From NCBI GenBank assembly GCA_012800355.1, contig JAAZJL010000090.1, positions 1 to 55,149 of the forward strand: a stretch of 55,149 nucleotides of DNA. The letters are read 5' to 3'. Shown here piece after piece: positions 10,101-19,985 of this stretch. The translations under genes were made by a program, and so were the position numbers. The DNA is from Erysipelotrichia bacterium (GTDB lineage Bacteria > Bacillota_I > Bacilli_A > Erysipelotrichales > Erysipelotrichaceae). Numbering within the stretch: the stretch's first letter is position 1; the number at the start of each line of letters is the position of its first letter. The notes below the pieces were generated by a model. It saw only the letters and a list, made by a program, of their open reading frames with translations, was not told the DNA's origin and did no database searches.

Positions 10101-12991
10101 ACAGTTTCTGTTTGACCTGAAGCAGTACTTGTCACTGTTAGCGAAATCTCAACTATCGTTCCTTCTTCCATTGCACCCCAGTCAATTCCTGTTGGTGTAC
10201 CTACTAAATTACCAGATTCATCTACTGATAAACCATTAACCATTGAAGATGCAACTGTAGATGTTTTATTTGTTTCTACTACTTTTGTAGAAGCTGCTAC
10301 TGCTTGACCTTCAATTACTGTTTTGGTAAGTGTTGTTGCAGTTAAGCCATCAAATGATTTTGGATTAAGATCTTCGCCGTCCAAAATACCATCACCATCA
10401 TCATCATTATCCAAGTAATCTGGTGTTCCATCTCCATCAGTATCTCTTAAGATGTTTACGATAACTATTTTTTCTAATGTTTCTGTTTGACCTGAAGCGG
10501 TGCTTGTCACTGTTATTGGAATTTCAACTAAAGTTCCTTCTTCATTTGAAACCCAGACAATTCCCGTTGGTATACCTATTAAGTCACCATCTTCATCCAC
10601 TGTTAAACCATTTACTGTTGAAGATGCAACCGTAAATGTCTTGTTTGCTTCTACTACTTTGGTAGAGGCTGGTACTTCTTGACCTTCTATTACTGTTTTG
10701 GTAAGCGGTGTTGCCATTAAGTCATCAAATGATTTTGGATTAAGGTCTTGTTCATCTAAAATGCCATCGCCATCATCATCATTATCCAAGTAATCTGGCG
10801 TTCCATCGCCATCAGTGTCTCTTAAAACATTTACCAGAACTGTTTTTAGTACGGTTTCTGTTTGACCTGAAGCATTACTTGTCACTGTTACTGGAATTTC
10901 GATTACTGTTCCTTCTTCACTAGCACCCCAATCAAATCCTGTTGGTGTACCTATTAAGTCACCAGATCCATCTACTGAAAGACCTTTTACCACTGAAGAA
11001 GTTACTATAGATGTTTTATTTGTTTTTAATACTTTGGTAGAGGCTGGTACTTCTTGACCTTCTACTACTGTTTTGGTAAATGGTGTAGCAGTTAAGTCAT
11101 CAAATGATTTTGGATTAAGGTCTTCGATGTCCAAAATACCATCGTTATCATCATCATCATCTAAGTGATCTGGTATTCCATCACCATCAGTATCTCTTAA
11201 AATGTTTACTGTAACTGTTTTTTCCAATGTTTCTATTTTATCTGAAGCATTGCTTGTCACTGTTATTGGAATTTCAATAATTCTTCCTTCTTCATCAGCA
11301 CCCCAAACAATTCCTGTTGGCGTACCTATTAAGTCACCATCTTCATCTACTGATAAGCCATTGACTGTTGAAGATGCAACTGTAAATGTCTTATTTGCTT
11401 CTACTACTTTGGTAGAGGCTGGTACTTCTTGACCTTCTGTTACTGTTTTGGTAAGTGGTGCCACAGTTAATTTTTCATGCACCACCACATTTCTAGTTGC
11501 TGTTGTTCTATTTCCTACAGAATCGATTGCTGTATATGTTACTGTATGTGTTCCAGGACTTGTCGTATCAATTGTTTCTGGAGAAACTGTAATTCTTTCT
11601 GAAGGTATTGTTATATCTTCATCGTCAGTCGCCGTTACACCTTTAAACAAATTATATTCTGTTTCATCACATATCAAAATCAAATCGTTTTCAATGTTAA
11701 TTATAGGTGCCTCATCAATATAGTAATAATTGATGATATTAGTTCCAGAAACAAGATTTACAACTGTATTTTGTTCAGGAACTAAAACATATTTATCTAC
11801 AATTGGTAGTGGACCAAAATCGATGCTTCCAATAGGAGCACTTCCTGTTATTGGATTTTTGCTGATACCAGGAACAGCTATTTCAGTCGTTTCACCATTT
11901 TCACGTTGAATATAATAATTAATTGTGTAAGTAGTAACAGCAGGAGCACTGAATGATTGTCTTTTTCTTCCAGCACCTCCAGTAGAACCAGACAAAGCAA
12001 AATTAACATATTCAGATCCAAAACGATCTAAAATATCTTGATAAGTAAAATCTACAGATCCTGTTGCTGTTGGAGCTCCAAGAGTAGATGTAGTACCTTG
12101 AAAGTATTCATATTTTAAGGTATAAATATTATCTGAAGTATCAGATTTTGTTCCTGGATCAGTTAATGTCCATGAAATTCTAATCACATTATCATCATTA
12201 TTCCATACAGGATTTGATAAAATGCTTATTGCATCATGAGGAATTCTATAGTCTTCTTCTGAAATCCCTTGTGGATTAGTAATAGCAATATGTGGACTGT
12301 ATTCCTTATAGGTTAAAACAGCATCATAATCTTGTCTCCAAGCTATTTTAGTTGTAAGAGGATAAGACCAGTTAATGTTATCAAATTCTACTGTTACTCC
12401 ATTTTTTATACCCTCAGCACCTTTATCTGATGCATTATCTACGTGTCTTTTTCTATAAATAGCTAACCCACCATAATCTGAATATTTATTAGGTATAAAG
12501 CTAGAATCATTATATAAAGTAAAAGCAGCACCACCATTTCTCATGTTATTATTACCTGGACTATCAGGAGGAGCTGTAAAAATAAATGTCCAGACATAGT
12601 CTTTATTAGCAAGATTAATTACATCTACAGATTTAGCAAAACCCATTTCATCATAAGGAGTGCTGTTACCTGGAGTTACAGCTAATTCATTACCCCAAAG
12701 TTCCGCTAATTGTGAATCACCTTCACCTCCTGCAGGAATTGTAAACATTAAATCCATTGTTGTGGCAGTTTCATTTGATGGATAATAAACTGTATCTCTA
12801 TTTTCCATCTCTGTAGATGTTGTTTCGGCCTTTATAGGCGTAAATCTAAAATTAATAGATGAAAATATAAATGCTACTACTAAAATTCGCAATAAAAAAC
12901 CTACTGTTATTTTTTTTAACAGTTTGTTTTGTGTTTTTTTAATATTCTTAACTTTTAGTTTTGACTCAACAAAACTTCCTAAACAATCCAT
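7136..12991 (-). CDS. Giant LPXTG-like anchored surface protein: lectin-like N-terminus, MucBP/DUF5011-like region, tandem 125-aa repeats each with TSP3-like Ca-binding motif
   Basis: Signal-like N-terminus; GGAAFTLYND...VTVEFDNINW resembles L-type lectin domains; 11 DTDGDG(T/I)PDYLDNDDDGDGILD-type motifs; C-terminal LPFTGD + TM + charged tail; RBS GGAGGTGCTAAAATG. Confidence 0.88.
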   Translation of the reverse strand: MDCLGSFVESKLKVKNIKKTQNKLLKKITVGFLLRILVVAFIFSSINFRFTPIKAETTSTEMENRDTVYYPSNETATTMDLMFTIPAGGEGDSQLAELWGNELAVTPGNSTPYDEMGFAKSVDVINLANKDYVWTFIFTAPPDSPGNNNMRNGGAAFTLYNDSSFIPNKYSDYGGLAIYRKRHVDNASDKGAEGIKNGVTVEFDNINWSYPLTTKIAWRQDYDAVLTYKEYSPHIAITNPQGISEEDYRIPHDAISILSNPVWNNDDNVIRISWTLTDPGTKSDTSDNIYTLKYEYFQGTTSTLGAPTATGSVDFTYQDILDRFGSEYVNFALSGSTGGAGRKRQSFSAPAVTTYTINYYIQRENGETTEIAVPGISKNPITGSAPIGSIDFGPLPIVDKYVLVPEQNTVVNLVSGTNIINYYYIDEAPIINIENDLILICDETEYNLFKGVTATDDEDITIPSERITVSPETIDTTSPGTHTVTYTAIDSVGNRTTATRNVVVHEKLTVAPLTKTVTEGQEVPASTKVVEANKTFTVASSTVNGLSVDEDGDLIGTPTGIVWGADEEGRIIEIPITVTSNASDKIETLEKTVTVNILRDTDGDGIPDHLDDDDDNDGILDIEDLNPKSFDDLTATPFTKTVVEGQEVPASTKVLKTNKTSIVTSSVVKGLSVDGSGDLIGTPTGFDWGASEEGTVIEIPVTVTSNASGQTETVLKTVLVNVLRDTDGDGTPDYLDNDDDGDGILDEQDLNPKSFDDLMATPLTKTVIEGQEVPASTKVVEANKTFTVASSTVNGLTVDEDGDLIGIPTGIVWVSNEEGTLVEIPITVTSTASGQTETLEKIVIVNILRDTDGDGTPDYLDNDDDGDGILDGEDLNPKSFDGLTATTLTKTVIEGQAVAASTKVVETNKTSTVASSMVNGLSVDESGNLVGTPTGIDWGAMEEGTIVEISLTVTSTASGQTETVQKTVQVNVLRDTDGDGTPDYLDNDDDGDGILDNKDLNPKSFDALTATPLTKTVIEGQVVPASTKVVEANKTFTVASSTVKGLTVDEDGDLTGTPTGIDWGAMEEEKIIEISVTVTSNASGEVETVQKTVEVKVLRDTDGDGTPDTIDLDDDGDGYSDVAEIEAGSNPKDENSIPGTVYNPVQNTEITNQTQTIVEGENISNVVISPPEGATLTRDETNKPNGVTFDEANLTYSGKPVIDNWVLDEETKSFSIIVRVNNQDGSSTTKLIGITVLRDTDRDGTPDYLDNDDDGDGILDEEDSNPKSFDDLTATTITETVIEGQAVAASTKVVETNKTSTVASSAVNGLSVDESGNLVGTPTGIVWVSNEEGTLVEIPVTVTSNASGQTETLQRTVKVNVLRDTDGDGTPDYLDNDDDGDGILDTEDLNPKSFDALTVTTITETVIEGQAVAASTKVLKINKTSTIESAVVKGLSIDENGNLVGTPTGFDWGANQEGTIVQISVTVTSTASGQTETVQKTVTVNVLRDTDGDGTPDSMDTDDDGDGILDEVDPNPKSFDDLIVSTITKTVVEGQAVAASTKVLKANKTSVVVSSEVNGLSIDEDGNLVGTPTGFDWGASEEGTIIEIPATVTSNASGQTETLQGIVKVNVLRDTDGDGTPDYSDDDDDGDGILDVEDLNPKSFDELTATSFIITVTENQLVPASTKIVETNKPSTIASSTVNGLSVDESGNLVGTPTVIAWGVDEEGIIIEIPITVTSTASGQEETLEKTVTVNILRDTDGDGIPDYLDDDDDGDGILDDNDLNPKSFDDLTATTITETVIEGQAVAASTKVLELNKPCRVESDVVKGLSVNENGDLVGTPTGFDWGLVEEERVIEISVTVTSLNSIEVETLKRTVTVNVLRDTDGDGIPDTIDLDDDGDGYPDVGEIEEGSNPKDKNSVPKNKSDLPFTGDRINIAIPISMSIISGLLLLFIALILKEEESEKQYYFKI
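7681..11475 (-). repeat. Tandem 375-bp (125-aa) coding repeats within the surface protein
   Basis: The 'ca/gtcaaatgattttgg' landmark recurs at 7681, 8056, 8431, 8806, 9181, then 9973, 10348, 10723, 11098: exact 375-bp spacing in each run, with one 792-bp interval. Confidence 0.9.
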
Positions 12992-13592
12992 TTTAGCACC
13001 TCCATCAAACCCTTTGATGTGTTAATCATCAAGTAAGCATTAACTTTTGTTATTTAAAAGTTTGCCCAACTAAAACTTTACTTGAGGGTAGTTTTTGTAA
13101 TTTAACAAATCACAAAATAGTCTAATAAAGATGTCACACTACAAAATAAGCTCCCCCATTTAAGCAGTAATACATAATATCACATTTTTAGGCTCAAATC
13201 AATAAATACATACATATTTTTCAATATAATTAAGACATTTTTTAAATAAATCCTAATAAATATACTAAAACTTTCTTTTTTTTACATTAAACCATCAAAT
13301 ATTGTGAAATACACTTAAGTAGACAATAATATTTTTAACTTTTTTTCTTTTTCTTTTAAATAAGTAATCCCCCTATTATTTACCTATATCAAAGTGATTA
13401 AAAACTTTTTTAGATTAATTTTAATCATCGATACAAATATAAATTAAAATAATATTCTTTTCGGTGATAATATCACAAAATAATATTGTTATATCTTAAT
13501 GAATATTTTTTATTTTAAATAAAATAGTAATTTTTTTCTATTTTTTTTATATTTTCAAAAATAATTATCTGTTTTTTAACATATATTAATAA

Positions 13593-13622
13593 AAAAGAAG
13601 CAATTTTTTTATCGCTTCTTTT
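13593..13622 (-). terminator. Intrinsic terminator downstream of the second surface-protein gene
   Basis: aaaagaagc-loop-gcttctttt hairpin just beyond the ancestral stop at 13644. Confidence 0.6.
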
Positions 13623-13643
13623 CATGTTGTATACATTTATGTT

Positions 13644-16325
13644 TTAATTTAATATTGTTTCTTTATCTTCTTTTTTTTCTTTTAGAATAATAAGCAATAT
13701 TAATAATCCTGAAATTAATGCTAAACTCAATGGAACAACAATATTAGTATTATCTCCAGCATTAGGTAAGTCATCATTTGGCCCTGTATCTTGTAAAGCT
13801 TCAGGTATTGAATCTGGATCTTTTGGATCTGTTCCAGCATCATCTTCTTCAATATCTGTAAAACCATCATTATCATCATCTTCATCTTAAATATCTGGTT
13901 GTCCATCACCATCTGTATCTCTTAGTACTGTGATTTTTACTGTTTCTGTTTGTTTTGAACCATCTGAGTTTTCAATTATTACTCCAATTTCATAAATCCT
14001 TACTTCTTCTTCTTTTTCCCAGTCAGTTACATTTGCTACTCCTGAAATAGTCTTTGTATTTTCATCATAACTAACATCATTAGGAAGTTTGTCTGTTTCT
14101 ACTGTAATTGTTGCTGCTGGATCACCTAAAACAATAACAACATCATCAATTAATTTACCATCAATTACTGTTTGTTCTTTATTTTCGATCATATATCGAA
14201 AATAAAGAACAAAATATGAAGGAATTACTTTCCACACTGCATATACATCTTTTGGATCTGTTAAGTTCGTTAAGATTCCAGTTTCTGGAGCTTGAGCATC
14301 AGCTGTTGAAGCCCATCCTAGGAAAATGAAGCCTTTTCTTTGCGGAACTTCTGGTTGAGTAGCAGTTCCATTAATGATATCAGCTTTTTTATCTTCATTT
14401 GTTCCATCACTCCAAATACCGCCATTTGTCTTAAAGGTAACTTTCAAGGTACCCACTAAAACAGTTTTATCTGAAATCATTGGATATTTTCCATTTGGAG
14501 CATAAGCAACGACAACAATTCTATCTTCATCATTAAATGTGTTTGCTGGTACATGAAGTTCGAAGTTTCCATCTACTAAATCAGCGAAAGGAATTTTTGT
14601 TTCAAGCCTTACTTCGTTATCAGAATAATCTGTATCACCTTCAACATATAAGAATGCTTTAACAATAACATTACCTGCTTCTTCATTTGTAGCAACTAAT
14701 TGCTCTGTTGGATTAGCTGGATCATTGTAAATAGTTTTTGGAACTGAACCAAAAATTATTCTATCAACATCTGGTTCAATTTGAGTTGTAGTTAGTATTG
14801 GAGCTACCACTAGGTATGATGTAGCATCTACTGGAGAAGTATTATCAGTTAACACTTCAACATTATCAGGTACTCCATCTCCATCGGTATCTACATCAAA
14901 CTTATTTGAACCGATTGCATCTTCAACAAAATCGTATAATCCATCTTTATCAGTATCTTTTATTTCTAAGAAACCATTAGCATATGAATCATATATCATT
15001 TTATTAGCTTTACCACCATCTGGATATCTAATACCTTTTGAAATATCTGTATAGTCAACAAAATCTGCTTCTAACCATGATTCAAAGTTCATGTGGTTTT
15101 TATTTTGTTTTATATATTCATTTAGTTTTGCTGCTAAATAAACATTATTATATTGAGGCTTAATATTATATTGGATTGTATATGATCTTCTTTGACCTAT
15201 TAAACCTGAAAAAACATAATCAGCCAATAAATCTCTAACTTCTTCAACCTTATCCCAGTCGCCACCAATAATACTTAATTCTGGAGTATCTTTAGTTGAA
15301 ATATGACCGTTTCCGTTTGGATCAACTACAATTTTAAGCGGATTTGAAGTTTTAAAATTACCATATGAATCAGAAACGCCTAAATATACATTGTTTGTGT
15401 CAATATATTTTAATAACTCTTGTGGAATTACTTCATTTATATATAAAACCCAACCACTATTACATTGTCTAAAGTTTTCTTGTGGTTTAAAAGATACAGT
15501 TGACTTGATAATCATATTTTTAGCATCATAGTAAACAACCTTTGTTAAACTTCCTTGGCTAAACAATCCATCAGATGACTTTGTTCCATCAGTAATGCCA
15601 ACATTCAATGCTGAACCTTTATGAGGCAAATAATATTCGTTGCCTTTTCTTGGATCAGCTGGCATAGGTTTAATATATGGATTGTTTTTTAAGATAAAGC
15701 CATTATCATAACCACCAAGTTCAGCATAACCATCACCTCTAACCCAAACAGTAGTAAATGATATTTTAACATTAGCTAAACCTAAACTATTTAATGAAGC
15801 ACCATTTTTAAGTTTAATTACTACATCATGGTTAGTGATTACACCAATAAGGAGTGATTTGAAAGTAGTGTCATTAATTGCAACTTTCCATAATGCGCCA
15901 TCAGCTTCTTTTTCAAATCTAACACCATTAACAGAAACAGATTCAATTTGAGTATAAAACTCGCGTAAAAAGAAATTCAATATGTATCTGCCATTATATG
16001 GACCAGCTTTGGTATTTCCCCAAAGATGAGAAAATTTTGCCCTTTTAGTAACATTTAAATGAATTCCTGAACCATCTTCATAAGCAAAGTCCGTTCTAGC
16101 ATAATCTAAAGCATAATTAACTTCACCTCTAATGGTATAATGTACTTCATCATCAATTGTTAATGATGATGAATCAGCAGCAAAAGCTGGAACATACGAT
16201 AATAACAATGAAAAAATAAAAAAGCTAGTCATCATACGAATTGATAATTTTTTCAGTATACTGCTATCCCCATTTTTATTATTTTTTCTTTTTTTACCGC
16301 AATTAAAACACTTTAAGCAATTCAT
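13644..16325 (-). pseudogene. Surface protein with TSP3-like and Listeria/Bacteroides-type repeats; C-terminal LPNAGD anchor separated by an in-frame TAA at 13887-13889
   Basis: GTGGAGGTGTTAAAA RBS before MNCLKCFNCGKKRK (start 16325). Translating past TAA in the same frame gives DEDDDNDGFTDIEEDDAGTDPKDPDSIPEALQDTGPNDDLPNAGDNTNIVVPLSLALISGLLILLLIILKEKKEDKETILN*. May still encode a secreted, unanchored protein. Confidence 0.75.
14171..14213. repeat. 19-bp perfect inverted repeat (5-nt loop) inside the surface-protein ORF
   Basis: tttgttctttattttcgat-catat-atcgaaaataaagaacaaa. Confidence 0.95.
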
Positions 16326-16558
16326 TTTTAACACCTCCACAAAACTTCTTGCTCTCATTAAAAGCATACTATATATATTTACATGTGTCAATAAAAAAAG
16401 AGAAATATTTAAATAATTTAATCTACATAAAAAATATTCTAAATAGTATTCTTAAAATCTGGTAAAATACTCAATATTTTACTAAATTATTAATATAAAA
16501 CTATACTTGTAGTATGTTTCATTTATAAAAAAACTTCGTTTTTATAAGTACGAAGTTT

Positions 16559-17116
16559 TTACTTAATCATATCAATTCCACGTTTTAAAGTTGCTAAATC
16601 AATAGCACCAGTAGCATAAGCTACAAGATAACCTTCAGCATCTATAAAGAAGGTTGTTGGCATTGAGCGTACACCATAAACAGTAGCTGCATCTGACTTT
16701 AAATCAAACAATACTGTGAAAGTATACTCATTATCAGCAATATAATTTGAAGCAGTTACAACTGTTTCTTTGTAACCATCAGTAATATTAATCATTAAAA
16801 ACTGAATATCTTCACCTAACTCTAAATGCATATCATGAAAATCTGGCATTTCCATTTTACATGGTGGACACCAACTAGCCCAGAAATTAAGTACGATAGG
16901 TTTTCCGATATAAGCAGCCAATTGCACTTCATTACCTTGTCTGTCATAAACAACAAAATCTGGAGCTTTTTCCAACTTTTCTTTATCTTTATTTTGTTGA
17001 TTATTTAATTGATTTGTATTAGTATTTGATGCTAAATTTTTATAAAGCACACTTGCTACACCAATAAATAATGCTAATACCAGTAATATTTTTAATATTT
17101 TTTTCTTGTCATTCAT
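16559..17116 (-). CDS. TlpA-like thioredoxin-fold lipoprotein/membrane-anchored protein
   Basis: PIVLNFWASWCPPCKMEMPDF CxxC motif; N-terminal TM. Confidence 0.9.
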   Translation of the reverse strand: MNDKKKILKILLVLALFIGVASVLYKNLASNTNTNQLNNQQNKDKEKLEKAPDFVVYDRQGNEVQLAAYIGKPIVLNFWASWCPPCKMEMPDFHDMHLELGEDIQFLMINITDGYKETVVTASNYIADNEYTFTVLFDLKSDAATVYGVRSMPTTFFIDAEGYLVAYATGAIDLATLKRGIDMIK

Positions 17117-17128
17117 AATTTTTTCTCC

Positions 17129-17791
17129 TTAACCTAGTAATCCTAAAAATTTTCCCATCATACCTGTTGCCATAAGTATACCAATTAAAACCAGCATAAT
17201 ACCACTAATAGTATTGATAACTTTATAGTTTTTCTTAATCCAATCAAATGCACCTTTTAAATAATCTATTAATATAGCACTTAAAATAAAAGGTATTCCT
17301 AGTCCCAAAGAATACAATAACAGCATTAACATTCCTTCTACAACATGTCCTTGTTGAGAAGCAAGCATTAAGGCAGAACCAAGAAATGCTCCCACACAAG
17401 GAGTCCATCCAATTGAAAACACTACCCCAAATAACATTGCAGAGAAAAATCCCATATTGTCAACATTAATAGATTTTTGACCATCTTTGAATATATTAAG
17501 ATTGAAAACTCCTAAAAAGTTTAAACCAAAAATAATTACTATTAAACCTGAAACAAGATTGACTACTGTTTGATATTCTTTAAGAAAACTACCAACTGTT
17601 CCAGCTAATGCTCCTAATATTACAAAGACAATGGTAAAGCCAGTAACAAATCCAATAGCACCTTTAAGTGTCTTTGATATAGTTCTTTGTTCTCCACCAG
17701 CAAAATAGGAAATATAAATTGGTAGCATCGGCAATAAGCAAGGAGAAATAAAGGTAATTATTCCTTCAAGAAAAGAAATTACATATTGCAT
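17129..17791 (-). CDS. ccdA: CcdA-like cytochrome c biogenesis / thiol-disulfide transmembrane protein
   Basis: EGIITFISPCLLPMLPIYISYFAGG and GWTPCVGAFLGSALMLA, multiple TM helices, next to TlpA-like gene. Confidence 0.88.
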   Translation of the reverse strand: MQYVISFLEGIITFISPCLLPMLPIYISYFAGGEQRTISKTLKGAIGFVTGFTIVFVILGALAGTVGSFLKEYQTVVNLVSGLIVIIFGLNFLGVFNLNIFKDGQKSINVDNMGFFSAMLFGVVFSIGWTPCVGAFLGSALMLASQQGHVVEGMLMLLLYSLGLGIPFILSAILIDYLKGAFDWIKKNYKVINTISGIMLVLIGILMATGMMGKFLGLLG

Positions 17792-17991
17792 CCTCTACCA
17801 CCATCCTTATCAAATGCACCCGATAACAAAAATCCCATTACTCCCATATAAGCCATTGAAGTATATGGGTTTGATGTAATTATACACCCTCCTGTTGGAC
17901 AACCAACCAATTTATAATATATATATCCAACTAATGCCCCTACAGCAGTAAACAATGCAGTCCTTAGCCATTTTTTCTTTTTGTTACTCAT
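17779..17991 (-). CDS. Small membrane protein resembling DUF6132 family
   Basis: GCPTGGCIITSNPYTSMAYMGVMGFLLSG; overlaps the ccdA start, same strand. Confidence 0.65.
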   Translation of the reverse strand: MSNKKKKWLRTALFTAVGALVGYIYYKLVGCPTGGCIITSNPYTSMAYMGVMGFLLSGAFDKDGGRGCNM

Positions 17992-18204
17992 ACAAGTATC
18001 CTCCTTTAGCTATAACTATTGCAAGAATATTATATTATAGATATATCCTAACTTCTGTGATAATATCACCTTTTATGATTATCTGACAAATCATTTGTCA
18101 CTAGTAATTATATGTACTATAATCAATACAATGCATAAAAAAAGTAACCCTATTATTTAACTTTTAAGCATTACGAAAATTATCATTTTTAAAATAGGAA
18201 AAAC

Positions 18205-18477
18205 ATGGAACTTGTACTTATTATTTTTAATCAATTAATCTTTATGCTTATTCTTATACTTATCAGGTTTTTGTTAGTTAAAACTAAACTTTTAAGTGAT
18301 GAAGGAGCTAAGTCTTTAACTAATATTATTTTATATGTTAGTAGTCCAATAATAATTATTAGTTCATACCATAGTTCATTTGATATGATAAAACTTAAAA
18401 AAAACTATTACTAAGCTTTGCAGTCGCAATTTTTAAACCAAATTACACTGTATTTTGTAGTTTCGATATTTAACAAA
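18205..18477 (+). pseudogene. AEC-family (auxin efflux carrier-like) transporter N-terminal remnant
   Basis: MELVLIIFNQLIFMLILILIRFLLVKTKLLSDEGAKSLTNIILYVSSPIIIISSY; a frameshift at the A-run near 18400 would continue KKLLLSFAVAIFKPN...; then truncated. Confidence 0.6.
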
Positions 18478-18492
18478 AAAAGGAGAATTAAA

Positions 18493-19089
18493 GTGATTTC
18501 TGCATTAACATTTAAAGAATTGAATAAAAAAATACAAAAACGATACGATTACGGTGAACAGCGTGTTGTTGGAATAATATTAGCTAGGTATGATATAGAT
18601 GTTACAAAAAGAATGATAGAACAATGTTATAACTATTGGCATCTAAATTCTAAAAAATATTTCGACATATTTTGGGCTGGTTATGGAGAATATCTTGCTC
18701 CAAATGAAGAATCATCAACCAAAATAATTCTTAAATATCTAGAAAACAAAAATAATGCTTACTTTGACTTAAAAGCATTTATAGAATTCAAAGAACAATT
18801 TAACATGCATTTCAAAAAAACTCCATATGAAGATAGGATAGTATTAGCACTGATAAACTATAGAAATGGAAAATTACATTTTGATGAATCGATAAAAATC
18901 GACTTGGAAGAAAATATTGATAACAATTATGCAAAAATACGTAAAATTATAGAATTCATAACTATGGAATGTCGTTATCAGCATCAAGTAGAACCTATTG
19001 CGAAAAAAATATTGTTAGATCGTTTCAAAAACTTTATTAAAGGAATTACTATCAGTGAAATAATCAATTTAATCGTAAGTGCAAAATAA
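18493..19089 (+). CDS. Hypothetical protein (GTG start preferred)
   Basis: AGGAG RBS 7 nt before GTG at 18493, in frame with ORF 18418..19089; FDIFWAGYGEYL motif, no family recognised. Confidence 0.55.
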   Translation: MISALTFKELNKKIQKRYDYGEQRVVGIILARYDIDVTKRMIEQCYNYWHLNSKKYFDIFWAGYGEYLAPNEESSTKIILKYLENKNNAYFDLKAFIEFKEQFNMHFKKTPYEDRIVLALINYRNGKLHFDESIKIDLEENIDNNYAKIRKIIEFITMECRYQHQVEPIAKKILLDRFKNFIKGITISEIINLIVSAK

Positions 19090-19165
19090 ATCTTTCAGTA
19101 TCAAAACATTTGGTGCTATTAATAATTTTGTGTAGACTCAACTTTGTTTATTAGTTAAATTTAGT

Positions 19166-19860
19166 TTAACTTCTTGGATAAAGTGAATCGAACATTTCTA
19201 TTAATTCACTTTGCACCAGATTGAATCCTTTATGAATTCGATTTGAAAATTTCAAATTATATTGAATCATATGATCGCATACAAAACACTCAAGTGATTC
19301 CTCATTAGGAAACTGTTCCTTTTTCTTAGCCTGTTTCTTAAACTACATGTTATATCCTTCAACGATATTGGTTGAATAGATTGAACGTCTTATTGCTTTA
19401 GGAAACCTGAAGAAGGTAAACAGATTTTCTTATCTCATAAGCAGACTCCTGACTTTAGGATATTTGAAAGTTACATCTTCAATGAACTTCTCCTGGAGAA
19501 GTTGGGCTTCTTCAGTTAAGCTCGCTTGATAAATAGAATGTATATTTGAAGATGTTTCCAAGTCATTTGTCTGTCGCTTATATGGTGATATTGTCTGATG
19601 GCTTAATTCTCCATTACGATCTCGTGATATTTCCACCTGAATTTAACCATACTTCATTTTCAGTTTGCGGATATAATAACTATTTCTTGAGTTGCCAGAA
19701 TTAAACCTAAAGAATCATATTTCTCGTAATTGAGAAATGAAGTCAGTTCATTCTTTAAAAGGTCGTTAATGGCTATATCCAGGTCTTTATAAAACAGCTC
19801 ATCAATATTTTGTCCTGATGCTGTTGCAACAAACAATTTTGTGGTAAAATCAGTCGTGGG
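19166..19860 (-). pseudogene. Decayed IS256/mutator-family transposase
   Basis: Same-frame segments KYG*IQVEISRDRNGELSHQTISPYKRQTND, ...LLMR*ENLFTFFRFPKAIRRSIYSTNIVEGYNM*FKKQAKKKEQFPNEESL...; TAAs at 19643 and 19430 and a TAG at 19343. Confidence 0.85.
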
Positions 19861-19911
19861 AAACTCTACTTTGTTTGTAGTTTTTCTAAAACTAATTTTA
19901 CAAATTTTAGT

Positions 19912-19946
19912 TTTCTTTTTTTATGTTTATACATATAAAAAGAAAA
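19912..19946 (-). terminator. Hairpin downstream of SIR2-domain gene
   Basis: ttttcttttt...aaaaagaaaa 10-bp stem, AT-only, 3' of the minus-strand gene. Confidence 0.35.
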
Positions 19947-19985
19947 TTAAACTTTACTAGTTATCTCTTAACCTTTTTAATTGCT

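Noticed and set aside
7681-11475. CRISPR-like regular repeats
   Set aside because: Period is 375 bp and fully coding (125-aa repeats); no short repeat/unique spacer structure.
9583-11723. Plus-strand ORFs (9583..9864, 9666..9932, 10500..10682, 11202..11432, 11448..11723)
   Set aside because: Antisense to the repeated surface-protein gene; near-identical products arise from the 375-bp repeats; no RBS.
13887-13889. TAA recoding or alternative genetic code
   Set aside because: Other genes in the window use TAA as normal stop; a single nonsense change is simpler.
13727-13912. Separate 61-aa ORF MVMDNQIFKMKMMIM...
   Set aside because: Out-of-frame reading of the surface protein C-terminus; the in-frame continuation past TAA gives a clear LPNAGD anchor.
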